NCBI RefSeq assembly: GCF_002904335.1
Contig: NZ_PPHF01000030.1
Span: 248,001 to 312,000, forward strand
Direction: 5' to 3'
Length of the DNA: 64,000 nt
Origin: Amycolatopsis sp. CA-126428
Lineage (GTDB): Bacteria; Actinomycetota; Actinomycetes; Mycobacteriales; Pseudonocardiaceae
Of the stretch, positions 1-10,500 are shown in pieces. The notes under the pieces were generated by a model. The model searched no databases. It was not told where the DNA came from and worked only from the letters and a program-made list of their open reading frames with translations. A program made the translations under genes and the position numbers. Within the stretch, counting starts at the first letter, position 1. The number at the start of each line of letters is the position of its first letter.

Positions 1-2
1 AA

Positions 3-125
3 GTCGCGGCGCGGGTGGCCTCCGGCGAGCGCCTGAAGTCCGCGGCGGCGGAGGTCGCCGAAGCGACCGGGGTGTCCAAAAAGGAGCTTTACGACGCGGT
101 GCTGGCGGCCCGGAAGTCGCAATGA
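3..125 (+). CDS. rsmI: 16S rRNA (cytidine-2'-O)-methyltransferase RsmI, C-terminal end only
   Basis: Partial gene: the last 40 codons are present and end in TGA. The visible peptide contains ERLKSAAAEVAEATGVSKKE followed by a short helix. This resembles the small C-terminal helix-turn-helix segment that closes RsmI proteins, which methylate the ribose of C1402 in 16S rRNA. The identification also leans on synteny, because rsmI lies just before metG in related actinobacteria. Here about 17.6 kb separates it from metG, so the accessory genes between may be an insertion. The catalytic methylase domain lies outside the window, so the call rests on a short stretch. Confidence 0.7.
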   Translation, partial: VAARVASGERLKSAAAEVAEATGVSKKELYDAVLAARKSQ

Positions 126-308
126 CTTCGCCTGGAGAACGCCGTTCTACTCTGCGTCGCACTGTCCGGGAAGTATGTCCTTTTTGTGGGGATGGGCGGC
201 TCCGCGTGGATTAAGCCTTCTGGCCGCTGGCGCGCGAGGCGTTCATCGGAGATCGTTTCGAAGCGCGGTCCGGGGGTGGTCCGGCCGCACAACGAGGGGG
301 TTCTTCGC
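126..308. other. Intergenic region upstream of the LamG gene
   Basis: This 183-base stretch separates the rsmI end from the secreted LamG protein gene. A short AGAAC-GCC-GTTCT hairpin lies just after rsmI and could be a weak terminator. The ribosome binding site GAGGGGG is at 294-300, eight bases before the GTG start at 309. An upstream in-frame start at 186 exists, but it would put a long non-hydrophobic tail in front of the signal peptide. I see no other clear element. Confidence 0.4.
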
Positions 309-3300
309 GTGTCTTCGTCCTGCCCGAGATCCAGATCCGGCGCCGTTCTGCTCGTGCTGGCCGTGGCTTTCGGGATTCTCCCGGCCACGGCCTTTTCGCG
401 TCCCGCGCCCGCCGCGGCCGGCACCGTCGCGCAGGTGCCCGACACCGCGCCGGACGAGGCGACCGCCGGCCGCTACGCCGGACTGGCGCACAAGCGCGTC
501 CAGGCGATGGACCAGACCACCGAGGCCGCCGAAACCTTCGCCAACCCCGACGGCACCTTCACCGCCACCCGCCACCTGCGGCCCGTGCGCGTCAAGCAGG
601 GCGGCGGCTGGGCGGCGCCCGACTCGACGCTCGCGGCGAAGGACGGCGTGCTCGCCCCGAAGGCCGCGACCACCGGGATCACCCTGTCGGCGGGCAAGCC
701 CCGCGCGGTGAAGTCCGCCGGCGCGCAGCCCCTGCTGCGGCTGACGCGCGACGGCACGACGGCCGGGTTCGACTGGGCCGGCGCCCTGCCCGAGCCGGTC
801 GTCACCGGCGCCACCGCCACCTACTCCGAGGTCTTGCCCGGCGTCGACCTGCGGGTCGAGGTCGACGTCGACACCGTGCACGAGGTCGTCGTGGTCAAAA
901 CCCCCGAGGCCGCCGCGAAGGTGGAGACCCTCGGCTTCGGGCTGCCGGTGCAGAACGGCACCGTGGTCAAGGACGCCGACGGCAGCCTCCACGTACGGGA
1001 CGCGAAGGGCGACGAGAAGTTCAGCGCCCCGCCCGCGACCATGTGGGACTCGTCCGGCATCGACCCGGACGGCCGCGACTTCACCCGCGGGCCGGCGCCC
1101 GGCGGCCACCGGGCCGCGGTCGGCGTGGACCTCGCCGGGACGAAGCTCACCCTCACCCCGGACCAGAAGCTGCTGGCCGCGCCCGACACCGTCTACCCGG
1201 TCTACGTCGACCCGACCTGGCACGACATCTACTGCCAGAACTGCGGCCGCAACCACTACCTCGTCCAATACGCCTGCGGTTCGAACAAGTCGCCCGGCGA
1301 CGCGGTCTGGGACAGCGACGACAACCTTCGCGCCGGGTACGTGAACGACCCGAAGTCGACCTGCAACGGGTCGCACCTCATCACCGCCCGCTCGTTCGTC
1401 GAGATGAACCTGGGCGGGCTCGCCGGGAAGAAGATCTACGGTGCCCAGCTGAACCTCGCCCTCACCAACCCGGGCAGGTGCGAGCGGGACAACGACGTCG
1501 TCTGGTCCGGTGGCATCTCCGCGGGGATGGCGTTCAACAGCGGGCCGTCGTGGTGGAGCCCCATCAGGACCGTCGCGGGCTGTCCGGCGAACGCCGGCTT
1601 CGACATCACCGACGTCATCGCGAACGCGGTCGGCAGCAACTCGCCGACCTGGACCTTCGGCCTCGTCTCGCGGAACGAGGGCGACGATTGGACCTGGAAG
1701 CGCTATTCGACGCAGGTCGGGTTCTCGGTCATCTACAACTCCCCGCCGAACCAGCCGGCCAACCTCGCCGTCTTCAACGGCACCCAGCCCTACCCCTGCG
1801 TCCAGGGCGCCTCACGCCCGGTGCTCGGCCCGACCAGCACCGGCTACGTGACCCGGGCCAACGTCTCCGACCCCGACGGCAACGCGCTCGACGCCCGGTT
1901 CCGCATCTACAAGGGACTCGTCAGCAGGGGGTCCGGCAACTACACCTGGGACGGCCGGGAGTTCGGCTCGGACAACATCCTGAGCGACGGCAACCAGGCG
2001 AACCGGAACGCGGTCACGACCCTGCCCAAGGACGAGATGAACGCCGACGGGTTCTACTCGTGGGACGTCCACGCGTTCGACGGCAAGGACACGTCGTGGG
2101 CCGTGCCGTGCGAGGCCGAGGTCGAGCTGACCCCGCCCGCGGTCCCCGGGGTGGCGTCGCAGACCTACCCGTCGGGCGCCTACGGCGGCGGCCCCGGCCG
2201 CGCCGGTGACTTCACCTTCACCCCGGCCGGCACCGCGGCCCCGGTCGACCACTACGTCTGGCGGCTGGACAACACGGCCTCGCCGAGCTGCAACGGCACC
2301 GAAGCCGGCACGGTGACGCCGAAGGCCCTCAACGGGCCCGGTACGACGGCGATCGCCCCGGGCAGCTCGGGACCGCACGTGCTCAGCGCGTGGTCGTGCA
2401 ACCGGGCGAAGACCCCGTCGAACCGGGTCGACTACGCGTTCACGGTGAAGGACGCGGCGGCGCCGGTCGCGTCCTGGCAGTTCGAGGGCGACGGCCGTTC
2501 GCAGGTCACCGGCCTGCGGTACGCGGGTGCGGGCACCGGCAACTTCGCGGCGGGCAAGCTCGGCCAGGCCGCGGTGCTCAGCGGCCAGTCCGGTGACTAC
2601 TTCGAGACACCGGCCCGGATCGTCGACACCGCGAAGTCCTTCTCGGTGTCGGCGTGGGTGAACGCGGCCGACCTGAGCAGCCGGCGTGCGTTCCTTTCCC
2701 AGGACGGCGACCAGACCAGCGGGTTCGCCCTGCAGTACCTGGAAACCGGCAAGTGGGCGTTCAGCCTGAGCGGCGCGGACGTGGCGAGCCCGGCGGTCAC
2801 CTCGGCGGTTTCGACGACCGCACCGGCAGCCGGGACGTGGACCCACCTGACCGGTGTCTACGACGCCACCGCACACACCGCCGCGCTCTACGTCGGCGGT
2901 GCCCTCCAGCAGACCGTGTCCGCGACGGCGGCGAACGTGACCGGCCCGCTCGTGCTGGGCGGCGCGAAGTCGGGCGGTGCCCGCGCCTACCTGGCCAAGG
3001 GATCGATCGACGAAGCGGTCGTGGTCGGCCGGGCCCTCTCCGCGAGCGAGGTCAGCACCCTGTACGGCGCCAACGGCGTCCCCGCGGGCCTGAACGCCGC
3101 GCGGGAGTACACATTGGACGGTGACACGAAGGACGCCACCGGCACCGAGAACACCCTCGTGCTGCACAACCTGGCGTACGGCCCGGGGTATTCGGACTCC
3201 GCGGGCCAGTCGGCGACCGAGGACGGCATCGGCCACGGGAGCGGCCAGGCGCTGGCCGACCAGGGCCCCGGTTACGCCGCGACGTCAGCGCCGGCCGTCG

Positions 3301-4496
3301 ACAGCTCGCAGAGCTTCTCGGTCTCGGCCTGGGTGAAGCTGAAGGACGCCAACCACTACACGATCCTCGCCCAGCAGGGCGTCCACGGCAACGCCGTCCA
3401 GATGAGCAGCTCGCCCGACAACATCGGGATCGGCATGAGCACCACCGACAGCGGCGATCCGAACGCGGCCGGGTGGCGCTGGGCCGCGGTGCCGATCACG
3501 CCTCACGTGGGACTGTGGACCCACGTGACCGGGGTCTACGACTCGGTGGCCGCGAAGGAACGGCTCTACCTCAACGGCGTGCTGGCCACCGAGGTGGCGA
3601 TTCCCGCCGGCACCGTGTGGCGGGGCACCGGGCCGTTCACCGTGGGCAAGGTGGCTGACCAGGACCTGGGGGTCTTCAACGGCTCGATCGACCAGGTCCA
3701 GGTCTGGGACCGGGCGCTGCCCGCCGCCGAGATCGCCGGGCTCGCCAACACGGCGGTGCTGCGGGCGAACTACCAGCTCGACGGCACGACGACCGACACC
3801 GTGAGCGGCGTGACGGGCACGCCGTCGGGCAACGTCCAGCTGACCACCGACGAGAACGGCGCGAACGTCGCCCGCTTCCCCTTCGCGTGGGGCTCGCAGA
3901 TCGAAGGGCCGCGGCCGCAGAACTTCCGCAGTGACCGCAGCTTCACCGTCGAGGCGTGGGTCAAGAAGACCTGGACGGACGCGGACGCGGCGAAGGAGAA
4001 GCAGCGGGATCCGTCCGATCCCGCCGGCGTCGACAAGCCCGGCCGCACCGCGCTCGGGGCGAACGGCGCCTACTACTCGCCCTACCTCCTGGGCCACCGC
4101 GGCGTCCAGGACACGAGCGGCGCCTGGCACCCGCGCTGGAGCTGGGCGATGTGGATGAAGGAGTCCACCCCGTCGACGCCGGTGTCCGTGCTGGTGACGC
4201 CGGACGGGGACGCCCAGCCGAACGTCTGGACGCACCTGGCCGGGACGTACGACGCGGTGCTCCACCGGGCTTGCCTGTACGCGACCACGGACGCCTACCG
4301 GTACACGACGAAGTGCGTCGGCAACGTCGTGGGCTGGAACGGCGCGAGCGACGTCGAGGACCTGTTCCTCGGCCGTGGCCGCTTCGAGGGCATGGACACC
4401 GACTACTGGTACGGCGACCTCCGCGGCATCCGGGTCTACAGCGGTGTGCTCGACGAGCAGCACATCAACGCGGACACCGTGCTCGACCACCCGTAA
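309..4496 (+). CDS. Large secreted LamG-like jellyroll protein
   Basis: About 1395 residues. The GTG start at 309 follows a strong ribosome binding site and gives a classical signal peptide (arginines, then AVLLVLAVAFGILPA, then an Ala-rich cleavage region). The N-terminal third is a beta-rich region of the kind that precedes YD-repeat genes in actinomycetes. A DNRLRE-like segment follows (around WDSDDNLRAGYV), then a Cys-containing linker. Three LamG/concanavalin-type folds follow at about residues 717-920, 933-1147 and 1151-1394, each with the F(S/T)V(S/E)AWV and W(T)HL(T/A)G(V/T)YD signatures. LamG folds bind glycans or mediate adhesion. The RHS toxin gene starts 45 bases downstream, so the two are probably one secreted system. 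No enzyme motif is visible. Exact ligand unknown. Confidence 0.85.
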   Translation: MSSSCPRSRSGAVLLVLAVAFGILPATAFSRPAPAAAGTVAQVPDTAPDEATAGRYAGLAHKRVQAMDQTTEAAETFANPDGTFTATRHLRPVRVKQGGGWAAPDSTLAAKDGVLAPKAATTGITLSAGKPRAVKSAGAQPLLRLTRDGTTAGFDWAGALPEPVVTGATATYSEVLPGVDLRVEVDVDTVHEVVVVKTPEAAAKVETLGFGLPVQNGTVVKDADGSLHVRDAKGDEKFSAPPATMWDSSGIDPDGRDFTRGPAPGGHRAAVGVDLAGTKLTLTPDQKLLAAPDTVYPVYVDPTWHDIYCQNCGRNHYLVQYACGSNKSPGDAVWDSDDNLRAGYVNDPKSTCNGSHLITARSFVEMNLGGLAGKKIYGAQLNLALTNPGRCERDNDVVWSGGISAGMAFNSGPSWWSPIRTVAGCPANAGFDITDVIANAVGSNSPTWTFGLVSRNEGDDWTWKRYSTQVGFSVIYNSPPNQPANLAVFNGTQPYPCVQGASRPVLGPTSTGYVTRANVSDPDGNALDARFRIYKGLVSRGSGNYTWDGREFGSDNILSDGNQANRNAVTTLPKDEMNADGFYSWDVHAFDGKDTSWAVPCEAEVELTPPAVPGVASQTYPSGAYGGGPGRAGDFTFTPAGTAAPVDHYVWRLDNTASPSCNGTEAGTVTPKALNGPGTTAIAPGSSGPHVLSAWSCNRAKTPSNRVDYAFTVKDAAAPVASWQFEGDGRSQVTGLRYAGAGTGNFAAGKLGQAAVLSGQSGDYFETPARIVDTAKSFSVSAWVNAADLSSRRAFLSQDGDQTSGFALQYLETGKWAFSLSGADVASPAVTSAVSTTAPAAGTWTHLTGVYDATAHTAALYVGGALQQTVSATAANVTGPLVLGGAKSGGARAYLAKGSIDEAVVVGRALSASEVSTLYGANGVPAGLNAAREYTLDGDTKDATGTENTLVLHNLAYGPGYSDSAGQSATEDGIGHGSGQALADQGPGYAATSAPAVDSSQSFSVSAWVKLKDANHYTILAQQGVHGNAVQMSSSPDNIGIGMSTTDSGDPNAAGWRWAAVPITPHVGLWTHVTGVYDSVAAKERLYLNGVLATEVAIPAGTVWRGTGPFTVGKVADQDLGVFNGSIDQVQVWDRALPAAEIAGLANTAVLRANYQLDGTTTDTVSGVTGTPSGNVQLTTDENGANVARFPFAWGSQIEGPRPQNFRSDRSFTVEAWVKKTWTDADAAKEKQRDPSDPAGVDKPGRTALGANGAYYSPYLLGHRGVQDTSGAWHPRWSWAMWMKESTPSTPVSVLVTPDGDAQPNVWTHLAGTYDAVLHRACLYATTDAYRYTTKCVGNVVGWNGASDVEDLFLGRGRFEGMDTDYWYGDLRGIRVYSGVLDEQHINADTVLDHP

Positions 4497-4541
4497 TCCC
4501 GCCGGCTTCTCCCCGCGTTCGCAGAATTGGGCAGGTTTGTC

Positions 4542-7500
4542 ATGCGCAGAAGTGCCAGTCGGGCCCGGCGGGTCCGCTTCTCCCGGGTCACCGCGGTGGT
4601 GCTCGCCGCCGTCATGCTCGGCTCCGGCGGCACGGCCGTCGCCGCGCCGGTGGGACCGCCCGGCGGCTGGTCGGTCCCGCCGGCGCCGAAGGAGAAGAGC
4701 ATCCCGGTGCACCCGGTCGTCACGGGGAAGCTGCCCGAGCTCAAGGTCGGCACGGCGCCGGTCGCGGCGCCCGTCTGGCCGGCCGCCGGGGAGTTCGACG
4801 TCGACCTGGCGCCGGCCGCGCAGCCGCAGCGCGTCGCGGACTCCCCGCTGCGGCTCGGCCGGGCCGCAGCGGCCGCCAAGCCCGGCAAGGCGCACGTCAA
4901 GGTCGCCGACCACCAGGCCGCCGAGGCGCTCGGGCTCGAGGGCGTCGTCCTGTCGGTCACCGGCGCCACCGACGGCCCCGTCCGGGTCGGGCTGGACTAC
5001 AGCGGGTTCGCCGGCGCTTTCGGCGGTGGCTGGAGCGACCGGCTCCGGCTGTTCGCGCTGCCGGGGTGCGCACTGTCCACACCGGACAAGCCGGAGTGCC
5101 GCACGCGCACGCCCATCGCCGGTTCGGCCAACGACGCCAAGGCGAAGCAGGTGAGCGCCGAGGTCGCGCCGAGCGGGCGGACGCAGGTGCTCGCGGCCAC
5201 GGCCGCCGCGGCCGGTTCGGCCGGCTCGACGACGGCGATGCCGCTCTCGGCGGCCGGTGACTGGTCCGGCGGCGGATCGGGTGGCGACTTCTCCTACAGC
5301 TACCCGTTCACCGCGCCCAAGGCCCCGAACGGCGCCGCGCCCAACCTCGCGCTGAGCTACTCCTCGGGCAGCATCGACGGCCTGACCTCGGCGACGAACA
5401 ACCAGGCTTCCTGGATCGGCGACGGGTGGGACTTCACGCCGGGCGGCTTCATCGAGCGCCACTACAAGGGCTGCAGCGAGGACCTGGGCGGCAACAACGG
5501 CCAGACGAAGACCGGCGACCAGTGCTGGGGCCCCGACAACGCGTCGCTCGTGCTCGGTGGCCGGTCGACGCAGCTGATCAAGATCAACGACACGCTGTGG
5601 CGGCCCAAGAGCGACGACGGGTCGAAGGTCGAGCTCCTGACCGGCGCGGCGAACGGCGTCTCCCGCGGTCAGCACTGGCGCGTCACCACCGGTGACGGCA
5701 CCCAGTACTACTTCGGCCTCAACCACCTGCCCGGCTGGGCGAGCGGCAAGCCGGAGACGCAGTCCGCGTGGACGGTCCCGGTGTTCGGCAACAACGACGG
5801 CGAAGACTGCTACAAGCCGAACGACTTCGCGCACTCGTGGTGCCAGCAGGCGTGGCGCTGGAACCTCGACTACTCCGTCGACCCGCACGGCAACGTCAGC
5901 ACCTTCTACTACCAGCCGGAGAAGAACTCCTACGGGCTGAACCTCAACGTCACCTCGGCCGGCACGCCGTACGTGGCGGGCGGCTACCCGCTGCGCGTCG
6001 AGTACGGCCTGCGGCTGGTGAACGGCAGCGTCTACGGCAGCGGCCCGACGAACCAGGTCCTCTTCGACACGGCCGAGCGGTGCATCCCGGACGCCTCCTT
6101 CGACTGCGCCCCGGCGAAGCTGACCGCCGCGAACGCGTCCCACTGGCCCGACGTCCCGTTCGACCAGATCTGCGCCGACGGCGCGACCTGTGATTACGGC
6201 GCGCCGGCCTTCTTCACCCGCAAGCGCCTGACGGCGGTTCGCACCCAGTACTTCACCGGCACCACCCCGCACGACATCGACCAGTGGGACCTCGTCCAGT
6301 CCTACCCCGGGTCGGGGGACAACGCCCCGCCCGCGCCGTGGCTGAACTCGGTCACCCACACCGGCAAGGCGGGGGCCACGCCGATCACCCTGCCACCGAC
6401 CCAGTTCGACCGCTACATCTTCCCCAACCGCGTCGACACGCTCGGCGACAAGTACGCGGCGATCACCCGCAGCCGGCTCAAGGAGATCCGCACCGAGACC
6501 GGCAGCCGGATCACCGTGAACTACTCGGCGCAGGACTGCGTCCCGGGCACGAAGATGCCGGCGTCGCCGCAGACGGACAAGTACCGGTGCTACGCCTCCT
6601 ACTGGAGCCCGCCCGAGGCGAAGGACCCGGTGCTGGACTGGTTCCACAAGTACGTCGTCACCGACGTCACCGAGGACGACGGGCCCGGGGACGCGATCCC
6701 GGTCGAGACCCACTACAGCTACCCGGCGGACAGCGCGGCCTGGCACTACGACGACAGCCAGTTCACCCCGGACGACCGCCGCACCTGGAACCAGTGGCGC
6801 GGCTACAACGTGGTGACCACGTCCATCGGCGCCCCGGGCGCGACGCAGACCGTGACCGAGTCCCTCTACCTGCGGGGCATGGACGGCGAGGTGGTCACGG
6901 ACTCCGACGGCGGCACGATCACCGACCAGGACCCGCTGCAGGGCTTCCTGCGCGAGTCGCGGACGAAGCTGGACGACGGCCGGACCGTCGACTCGGCTTC
7001 GGTCAACGACCCCTGGCTGCGCGGCCCGACGGCGACCAGCTCCGACGGGCGCCTGAAGGCGTACATGATCGACACCGCTTCGGTGCGCGGCCGCACGCTG
7101 CTCTCGGACGGCAGGACCTACCGGCGCACGCAGGTGAAGAAGGCGTTCAACGACAACGGGATGACCACCCAGGTCGAGGATCTCGGCGACACCTCGGTGC
7201 CCGAGGACGACACCTGCACCAACACGACCTACCTGGCCAACGACACCGGGATGTTCGACCGGTCGAGCGAGGTCGTGATGTTCGGCGGCACCTGCGCCGG
7301 AACCCAGACGGCGGCGAACAGCATCACCGACGTCAAGGTGGCCTACGACCACCAGGCCATCGGGAAGCCGCCGACCCAGGGTGACATCACCGAGCAGGAC
7401 ACCCTCGACACCTGGGACGCCGCCGGCAAGCACTACGTCGCCACCGCGCAGAACGGCTACGACGACCTGGGCCGCGAAACCGAGGCGCGGGACGTCTTCG

Positions 7501-10500
7501 GCAACCTGACCAAGACCGAGTTCACCGGCAGCCCGGTCACCCAGATCAAGACGACCAACCCGCTCGGCTGGACGTCGACGACCACCCTGGAACCCGCGCG
7601 CGGCAACCCGACGACGTCGGCCGACGTCAACAGCGTCCGGACGGACGTCGACTACGACGCGCTCGGCCGGAAGACGGCGGTCTGGAACCCGGGCCGGACG
7701 AAGGGCAGCCAGACGGCGAGCGCGACGTTCGAGTACGGGCTGAGCCAGACCGGCCCGATCTTCGTGCGCACGAAGACGTTGCAGGACACGAACTCCTACA
7801 CCGATTCGTACACGATCTACGACAAGCTCGGCCGGATCCGGCAGACGCAGGTGCCGGCGCAGGGCGGCGGCCGGATCATCGCCGACACCCTGTACGACTC
7901 CCGCGGCCTGCAGTTCAAAACGAACGCCCCGTTCTACAACGACGCTTCGGGGCCGAACGAGACCCTCGTCGGTGCCGCCGACGACGTGGTGATGGCGCAG
8001 ACGGTCACCGAGTACGACCGCCGGGCGCGGCCGACCGCGTCGATCCTGATGTCCAAGGCCGTCGAGCAGTGGCGCACCTCCACCCGGTACGAGGGTGAGC
8101 GGACCACGACGATCCCGCCCGCGGGCGGCTCACCGTCCACAGTGGTCACCGACGTGCAGGGGCAGACCGTCCAGCGGCTGCAGTACACCAACGGCTACAC
8201 CGCGGGCGGGGCGAACCCGGCCGACGTCACGACGTACGCCTACAACGCCGCCGGCGCGATGACGTCGCTCCAGGACTCGTCGGGCAACGTCTGGACGACG
8301 AAGTACGACCTGCGCGGCCGCAAGGTCGAGCAGAACGACCCGGACGCCGGGCGCTCGACGTTCACCTACGACCAGGCCGGGCAGCTCAAGACGAGCACGG
8401 ACGCCCGGAACCAGACGCTGGTCTACACCTACGACACGCTCGGCCGGAAGGTCCGCGAGAACAAGGATTCCGACACCGGTCCCCAGCTGGCGACCTGGAC
8501 CTACGACACGGTGCTGCACGGGCTCGGCCTGCCGGCTTCGTCGACCCGCTGGGACGGCTCCGACGGCTACACGAACCGCGTCGTCGCCTACGACGGGTTC
8601 GGCAGGCCGACCAAGACGGCCGTCGACATCCCCACGAAGGAGGACGCGCTCAAGGGCACTTACGAGTTCTCGACGGCATATACGGCGACGGGCGCCATCG
8701 CGAAGACCGTGAGCCCGGCGGCGGGGAACCTGCACCAGGAAAACATCATCCACGAGTACACCGACCTGGGCCTGCCGGCGACGACGTACGCGCTCGACTC
8801 GTCGACCGGGGCGCGCACGGACCTGGTCTCGTCGACCGGGTACACGACCCTCAACGAGATGTCGACGCTGCAGCTGGACGGCCTGACGTCGGTGGCGAAC
8901 GTCGGCGTCACCCAGACCTACGACCAGGTCACCCGGCGTCCGCAGACCACGACGGTCACCCGGGAGACGCAGGTCGGTCCCGAGCTGTCCAAGCGGACCT
9001 ACACCTACGACCCGGCGGGCAACGTCCGGAAGATCGCCGACACCCCGGCCGGCTCGACGGCCGACGTCCAGTGCTTCGACTACGACTACCTGCAGCGGAT
9101 GTCGGACGCGTGGACCCCGTCGTCGGGCGACTGCGCGACGGCGAAGTCGGCGTCCGCGCTGGGTGGGGCGGCGCCGTACTGGAACACCTACACCTTCGAC
9201 AAGACCGGCAACCGCAAGACCCAGGTCGAGCACAAGACGGCCGGCGATGTGACGACGACGTACACGTACCCGGCTTCGGGCGCCTCGGCCGTCCGGCCGC
9301 ACGCGTTGCAGAAGACGGACACGGCGGGCCCGAACGGCACGGCCACGGCGGGGTACACCTACGACAAGGCCGGCTCGGTGGAGACGCGCAACGTCGGCGG
9401 CGACACGCAGACGTTCACCTACGACGCCGAAGGCCGCACGGCGACGGAGGCGGACAAGGGCGGCCAGAGCTCGTACGTCTACGACGCGGACGGCAACCGC
9501 CTGATCGCCCACGACCCGACGGGCGCGACCCTGTCGATCGGCGACCTGGAGGTCTTCCAGACGGCGGGCACGCACGCGGCGACGGCGATCCGCTTCTACG
9601 CGCACGGCGGCACGCAGGTGGCCGAGCGGGTGGGGACGTCGGGGCTGCGGTGGATGCTGGGCGATCTCCACGGCACGAACGGCCTGTCGATCACGCAGGG
9701 GACGCTGCAGCCGAACCAGCGCTACACGGACCCGTTCGGCAACGTGCGCGCGCAGACGTCGACGTGGCCGGACAAGCACGGTTTCGTGGGCGGCTACCAG
9801 GACACGACGGGCCTGACGCACCTGGGTGCGCGTGAGTACGACCCGGTGACGGGCCGGTTCACGAAGACGGACCCGGTGCTGACGCCGGACCTGCCGCAGA
9901 CGTTGAACGCGTACGCGTACGCGAACAACTCGCCGGCGACGGAGTCGGACCCGTCGGGGCTGTCGGCGTGCCACAGCATGGGTTCGGACGGGCTGCTCTG
10001 CAACCCGGGCACCCCGCAGGCCGAGGGGTGTTCGTGGAACCCGAGCTGCAACGTGGTGGGCCACCACACGCAGCAGGAGATCGACAAGCGCAGCGGAAAG
10101 ACCGCCCGCGACCAGTACCTGGCCGCCCACAACGTCAACACGGCGGCCTACCGCGACGCACAGGCGGTGGCGAAGAAGTCCAAGTGGGACGTGTTCGTCG
10201 AAGCGGCGGGCGAGCTGATCAAGGGCTTGATCGGCTGGGACGACATCAAGGACTGCGTGACGCAGGGCGCATTCGGTGCGTGCGTCCGGACGGTCATCAA
10301 CTTCATCCCCTGGGGCAAGATCCTCAAGGCCGGCGAGATCATCGCGGACTTCTGGAAGGGCGCCAAAGCCCTAATCACGTTCGGCAAGGAGGTGGAGAAG
10401 GCCGAGAAGGTCATCGTCGACACGGAGAAGGTCCTGGTCGACGCGGATCGCGCGGCCAATGCGGCGAAGGACGCCGAGCAGGCGGTTTCGAAGGTGGCCC

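Noticed and set aside
3285..7433. Very long minus-strand open frame opposite the LamG and RHS genes
   Set aside because: It is a by-product of high GC with G/C third positions on the plus strand. The translation is Arg/Val/Gly-rich with no domain, and both plus-strand genes are well supported.
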